Source: an uncultured Acidobacteriota bacterium (GTDB lineage: Bacteria > Acidobacteriota > Thermoanaerobaculia > UBA5066). Taken from it: a stretch of 7,800 bases of DNA. The stretch lies in the NCBI GenBank assembly GCA_937902605.1, contig CALFNC010000396.1:1-7800 (forward strand), in the 5' to 3' direction. The notes below the pieces were generated by a model. That model did no database searches. It had not been told where the DNA came from and worked only from the letters and a program-made list of their open reading frames with translations. Positions 5,078 to 7,800 of the stretch are shown here, in pieces (the stretch's first letter is position 1; every line of letters starts with the position of its first letter). The position numbers and the translations under genes are program-made.

Positions 5078-6206
5078 ACCAGTACTCGCGCGTCGCCTCG
5101 AAAAGCCGCTGAACCATCTGCCGGTTGCGGTGGGCGATCTCCTGCCGGTTGAGGACGTCGGCGTAGGCCGGAACCGGATCGTGGAACGTCTTCGGCAGCT
5201 CCGTCGCAAGAGCGGTGCTCCACCGGCTCCTCCACCCCTCCGGAAGTTCGCGGGGGACCGGCAGATCATGCACCAGGAGGTACAGGATGGCCCAGATCCG
5301 CGGCACGGCATCGGGCGAGTAGCCGCCGCCGAGGGTGAACAGCACGCGCCCGGCGGTGAAGGCGTCCGCCAACTCGAGGAGGCGCCGGAAGATGACCTCA
5401 AAGTCCTGTGTCGTCAGCATGAGATCGGCGAGGGGGTCCGCGAAGTGCGCGTCCGCCCCGGCCTGGACCACGAGCACCGACGGGCGGAAGTGACTGAGCG
5501 CGACCGGAAGCACCTGCTCGAACAACTCGAGATAGCTTTCGCCCTCGGTGAACGGTTGCAGCGGAAGGTTCAGCTTCAGACCACGGGCGATCCCCGAGCC
5601 GAGCTCGTGGATATTGCCGCTGCCCGGGAAGAGGAACTTGCCCGACTCGTGAAGACTGATCGTCATCACGCGCCGGTCCTCGTAGAGGATCTGCTGGACG
5701 CCATCCCCGTGGTGGACGTCGATGTCGACATAGGCGACGGAGAACCCGTGGCTGGTCAGCCGGTTGATCGCGATCGCGAGGTCGTTGTAGATGCAGAAGC
5801 CGGAGGCGAGGCTCTTCTGCGCGTGGTGCAGCCCCCCGCCCAGCTGAAGGACGCGCTTGGCCCCGTGCTCGCAGATGAGGCGCGCCCCGTGGAGCGCGCC
5901 GCCAACGAGCCACCGTGCCGCCTCGTCCATGCCGGGGAACGCAGGGGTGTCCGGCGTCCCCAGCCCGAACACCTGGCAGTCCGGGACCTCCACGCCCGCG
6001 CTCAGCTCCTCCACTCGGCGCACATAGTCTTCCGAGTGGACGCCGAGGATCTCCTCGCGAGAGGCCGGCTCGGGTTCGACCATCTCCACGCGCTGTCCCA
6101 GCGCCTCCAGGAGATCGAGCATCATGTCGACACGGAGCGGGCTGAACGGGTGGTCGTTGCCGAAGGAGTAGGTCCGGTAGGCCGGATGGTAGATCACCGA
6201 GGGCAT
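5073..6206 (-). CDS. acuC: AcuC-like deacetylase (histone deacetylase family)
   Basis: This 377-residue zinc-dependent protein deacetylase has every catalytic mark of the class. YHPAYRTYSFGNDHPFSPLR (6-25) is the class opening; GGLHHA (124-129) holds the paired histidines; GFCIYNDLAIAI (136-147) follows; VDIDVHHGDG (160-169) gives zinc ligands Asp163 and His165; AGADAHFADPL (249-259) gives the third ligand, Asp257; and LGGGY (292-296) holds the catalytic Tyr. Length is normal for AcuC. In Bacillus subtilis AcuC removes acetyl groups from acetyl-CoA synthetase, so acyl-CoA metabolism is the likely field; the target here is not known. ATG 6206 lies inside the end of acuB, 13 bp overlap, and has only a weak ribosome binding site, so its translation probably depends on acuB. 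It is cytosolic. No acuA-type acetyltransferase is in the window. Confidence 0.93.
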   Translation of the reverse strand: MPSVIYHPAYRTYSFGNDHPFSPLRVDMMLDLLEALGQRVEMVEPEPASREEILGVHSEDYVRRVEELSAGVEVPDCQVFGLGTPDTPAFPGMDEAARWLVGGALHGARLICEHGAKRVLQLGGGLHHAQKSLASGFCIYNDLAIAINRLTSHGFSVAYVDIDVHHGDGVQQILYEDRRVMTISLHESGKFLFPGSGNIHELGSGIARGLKLNLPLQPFTEGESYLELFEQVLPVALSHFRPSVLVVQAGADAHFADPLADLMLTTQDFEVIFRRLLELADAFTAGRVLFTLGGGYSPDAVPRIWAILYLLVHDLPVPRELPEGWRSRWSTALATELPKTFHDPVPAYADVLNRQEIAHRNRQMVQRLFEATREYWS

Positions 6207-6823
6207 GGTGACTCGGGCGGCCAGAGGACCTCGAACTGGGCCCGGCGCAGCTCCTGCGCGATCAGTCGAATCTCGATCGAGCCGACGCGCAACACCGTTC
6301 GGACCGAGTCGGGACTATCGGGATACGTCAGGATCGAGTGGACGTTCAGGTCGCGGTGGCTGAGGAAGCTGGTGAGCCGCGCGAGCTCGCCGGGATGATC
6401 GGGCAGTCGGACCTCCAGGCGGCCCGAGGGCTTGTCCACTCCCGTCATGCGGATCAGCGCGTCCAACAGGTCCAGGCCGGTGATGATGCCGATCAGCCGT
6501 CCCTCGTCGAGGATCGGGAGGCACCCGATCTTCCGCGCTCTCATGATCCTCGCGGCATCCTCCACCGGGTCGAGCGGGTCGGCCGTCTGCAGCGTGCGAG
6601 ACATCGCCGCGGAGACCTGGCTCCCTGGCGGGAACGGCGCCGGCGCGAGGGCGCTGGTGGCGAGCCGGAGATCACGATCGGTGATCACGCCGACGAGAAC
6701 GTCCCCTTCGACCACCGGGAGGTGGCGGATCCCCTTCTCCCGCATCGTTCGGTAGGCATCCTGGAGCGTGGTGTCTGGTGTGATGACGACGGCCGGACTT
6801 CGCATGATGTCCCGGACCAACAT
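6194..6823 (-). CDS. acuB: AcuB-like CBS-CBS-ACT protein
   Basis: This 209-residue cytosolic protein has two CBS domains and a C-terminal ACT domain. CBS1 (about 1-58) starts VRDIMRSPAVVITPD and holds GIRHLPVVEGDVLVGVITDRDLR (31-53). CBS2 (about 68-125) has QVSAAMSR and IGCLPILDEGRLIGIITGLDLL (99-120). The ACT domain (about 135-203) has RLEVRLPDHPGELARLTSFLS (135-155) and VRTVLRV. CBS pairs bind adenine nucleotides and ACT domains bind amino acids or other small ligands in known families, so the protein should be a ligand sensor with no enzyme motif. This is the AcuB layout of the B. subtilis acu operon, and it is overlapped by acuC, which supports the name. GGGAGG at 6831-6836, 7 nt before ATG 6823, supports the start. 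Its target could be AcuC or an acyl-CoA synthetase. Confidence 0.9.
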   Translation of the reverse strand: MLVRDIMRSPAVVITPDTTLQDAYRTMREKGIRHLPVVEGDVLVGVITDRDLRLATSALAPAPFPPGSQVSAAMSRTLQTADPLDPVEDAARIMRARKIGCLPILDEGRLIGIITGLDLLDALIRMTGVDKPSGRLEVRLPDHPGELARLTSFLSHRDLNVHSILTYPDSPDSVRTVLRVGSIEIRLIAQELRRAQFEVLWPPESPCPR

Positions 6824-6897
6824 AGCCCCGCCTCCCTTTTCAAGTTATCGGAAGCCTGAATTCCGGAGGGTCGCGGCGACGCTCCAGCCAACGAATC

Positions 6898-6903
6898 ACT
6901 ATA
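6898..6903 (-). promoter_or_regulatory. Possible -10 box (TATAGT) for acuB-acuC
   Basis: On the minus strand this reads TATAGT, five of six matches, and lies 74 bp before the acuB start. No good -35 is found at 16-18 bp. The 207-bp gap between acuB and tetR contains little else for acuB beyond short GC-rich repeats (GTCGCCG at 6914 and 6954, CGGCGAC at 6874). Confidence 0.2.
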
Positions 6904-6983
6904 GCTCCTAGCCGTCGCCGGAGATGGCGGCAGGAGGCACTGACTTGCGAGGAGTCGCCGATGACGAACGCTTCTCGTTCGGC

Positions 6984-7012
6984 TTGACGACCAAGCCGGA
7001 AGCTCGTATACG
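6984..7012 (+). promoter_or_regulatory. tetR promoter (TTGACG, 17 bp, TATACG)
   Basis: TTGACG (6984-6989) matches five of six -35 positions, and TATACG (7007-7012) matches four of six -10 positions, at exactly 17 bp. Transcription would start near 7019, about 12 nt before TTG 7031. This is the best-formed promoter in the window, and the operator overlaps its -10 box. Confidence 0.7.
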
Positions 7013-7029
7013 TACCGGTCGGTAGATAT
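7008..7029. promoter_or_regulatory. Probable TetR operator (dyad)
   Basis: The dyad is ATA-N2-TACCG-N2-CGGTA-N2-TAT, with 8 of 11 base pairs symmetric around the centre between 7018 and 7019. It covers the -10 box, the predicted start site and the base pairs just before the start codon. A size of about 22 bp and an ACCGGTCGGT-type core fit operators of TetR-family repressors, which usually act on their own promoter. Binding by this TetR is inferred. Confidence 0.6.
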
Positions 7030-7030
7030 C

Positions 7031-7666
7031 TTGAAGCACGCGAAATCCCACACCGAGGAACACGCCCAGGTCCCGGGCGCCCGCGAGAAGCTGTTGAGCG
7101 CGGCGGTCGACCTGTTCACGGCCAGGGGTTACGCCGCGACCTCAGTCCGGGAGATCGTGGAGCACGCGGGCCTCACGAAACCGGCGCTCTATTACCACTT
7201 CGGCTCCAAGGAGGCGATCTACCTCGAGATCCTGCGGGACATCCACGTCCGGATGGACGAGGCCCTCTCGCGCCTCTCGTCGGAAGAGGGAACGAGCCGC
7301 GAGCGCCTGACCCGGTTCGCGGTCGGTCTCTTCGAGCTGTTCGAGGCGAACGTCTCCACCGTTCGGTTTATGAACGCAGTCTTCTGGGGCCCGCCCCAGG
7401 GCGGCCCGCCGTTCGACTTCCGGACGTTCCATCAGGACATCCGAACCGCGATTGGCAGGATGGTCGAGGACGGGATCGCCCGCGGCGAGCTCCGGCCGGC
7501 CGATCCTGCCGACGTCGCCCAGGTCTTCATGGCCGCCCTCTCGTTCTCGATGGACGTTCATCTCGTTTACCCCGACTGGAGCCCGGGAGAGGCAGGCCTC
7601 CGCCGGGTCCTCGACATTCTCTTCCGGGGCATCGCGCTGCCGGATGATCAGGAGACCATCCGATGA
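7031..7666 (+). CDS. TetR/AcrR-family transcriptional regulator
   Basis: This 211-residue protein has the TetR DNA-binding domain at about 17-63: AREKLLSAAVDLFTARGYAA (17-36), TSVREIVEHAGLTKPALYYHFGSKEAIYLEIL (37-68), with the recognition helix near GLTKPALYYHF. The rest (about 75-205) is a variable all-helical ligand-binding and dimer domain with motifs such as VRFMNAVFWGPPQGGPPFDF, so it should be a repressor lifted by a small molecule. TTG 7031 is the only start codon upstream of the domain in this frame (the frame is closed by TGA at 6962). There is no clear ribosome binding site and the transcript leader is short, so translation may be leaderless-like. The dyad operator and the downstream lipoprotein gene, overlapping by ATGA, suggest an autoregulated efflux operon. 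The inducer is unknown. Confidence 0.88.
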   Translation: MKHAKSHTEEHAQVPGAREKLLSAAVDLFTARGYAATSVREIVEHAGLTKPALYYHFGSKEAIYLEILRDIHVRMDEALSRLSSEEGTSRERLTRFAVGLFELFEANVSTVRFMNAVFWGPPQGGPPFDFRTFHQDIRTAIGRMVEDGIARGELRPADPADVAQVFMAALSFSMDVHLVYPDWSPGEAGLRRVLDILFRGIALPDDQETIR

Positions 7667-7800
7667 AACCGAACCTCCGCCTTCCCGCCTTCCTCCCCTT
7701 CCTCCTCCTGGCCGCCACGCTCCCGGGCTGTTCGGGCCCGGCGAAAGGCAAGGGCGCCGCCGAGGGCGGGAAAACCCAGGGGGAGGTCGTCCACGAACAG
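7663..7800 (+). CDS. Lipoprotein, start only; possible RND efflux membrane fusion protein
   Basis: The gene runs past the window end; 46 residues are visible. It begins MKPNLRLPAFLPFLLLAATL and has the lipobox LPGC with Cys23, so it is a lipoprotein signal peptide for the inner or outer membrane. The next part is Gly, Lys and Ala rich (SGPAKGKGAAEGGKTQGEVVHEQ, in two runs), a typical flexible linker after the lipid anchor. ATG 7663 overlaps the tetR stop as ATGA, and AGGAG at 7650-7654 is 8 nt upstream. A lipid-anchored protein directly after a TetR gene is often the periplasmic adaptor (AcrA/HlyD-like) of a resistance-nodulation-division pump, but no adaptor domain can be seen yet, so another lipoprotein is possible. 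Confidence 0.75.
   Translation, partial: MKPNLRLPAFLPFLLLAATLPGCSGPAKGKGAAEGGKTQGEVVHEQ

Noticed and set aside
5130..6398. 422-codon open frame on the plus strand opposite acuC and acuB
   Set aside because: Both minus-strand genes show complete catalytic or domain motifs; the plus translation is low-complexity and Arg/Glu/Asp rich as expected of a shadow.
6874..6920. CGGCGAC/GTCGCCG inverted repeat with 33-nt loop as an acuB leader structure
   Set aside because: Seven GC-rich base pairs over a long loop are expected by chance here, and one arm would lie upstream of the predicted start site.
6961..6987. Eight-codon ORF (MTNASRSA) before tetR as a leader peptide
   Set aside because: It lies upstream of the predicted start of transcription and overlaps the -35 box; there is no strong ribosome binding site.

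Overview
The window is GC-rich, densely coding bacterial DNA with strong GC bias at third codon positions. Three start sites have little or no Shine-Dalgarno (SD) sequence and a -10-like box very close upstream, while genes inside operons have strong GGAGG-type sites. An acyl-CoA synthetase of the fused NDP-forming type, an AcuB/AcuC pair, a standalone PAS protein, a U32-family protein and a TetR-lipoprotein (probable RND efflux) start suggest a GC-rich, Gram-negative soil or subsurface bacterium. A Rokubacteria/Methylomirabilota-like, acidobacterial or deltaproteobacterial lineage would fit, but the sequence alone does not settle the phylum. I see no RNA gene, IS element, CRISPR array or phage gene.

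Layout. (1) 1-1447 +: the 3' two thirds or less of an ADP/NDP-forming acyl-CoA synthetase, overlapped by a small PAS-domain sensor. (2) 1527-3273 +: an alpha/beta hydrolase, then three small proteins (a DUF4177-like protein, an unknown protein, and a probable dimeric alpha-beta barrel protein), closed by a weak hairpin/T-tract terminator. (3) 3304-3837 -: a MarR-family regulator, convergent with region 2 and divergent from region 4; its C-terminal tail is partly encoded by three 9-bp tandem repeats. (4) 3916-5063 +: a 39-codon ORF with a signal-peptide-like sequence that overlaps the following U32-family gene by ATGA. (5) 5073-6823 -: acuB and acuC as an overlapping pair, convergent with U32 and only 9 bp from it. 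(6) 7031-7800 +: a TetR-family repressor with a well-formed promoter and overlapping dyad operator, ATGA-coupled to a lipoprotein whose 3' part lies beyond the window.

How the genes may work together. In Bacillus subtilis the acu genes control acetyl-CoA synthetase by reversible acetylation, with AcuC as deacetylase. Here AcuB (CBS-CBS-ACT, a nucleotide and small-ligand sensor by family) is translationally linked to AcuC, and an acyl-CoA synthetase of a different mechanistic class lies 4 kb away, so the window has an acyl-CoA/acetate metabolism theme. The PAS protein may report redox or ligand state to the synthetase gene with which it overlaps. The right end is a self-regulated efflux-type operon start. 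Nothing here is clearly a wholly new system. The least ordinary items are the secreted 39-residue ORF before the U32 gene, the heme-type histidine in the small PAS protein, the TetR operator/promoter and the repeat-encoded MarR tail.
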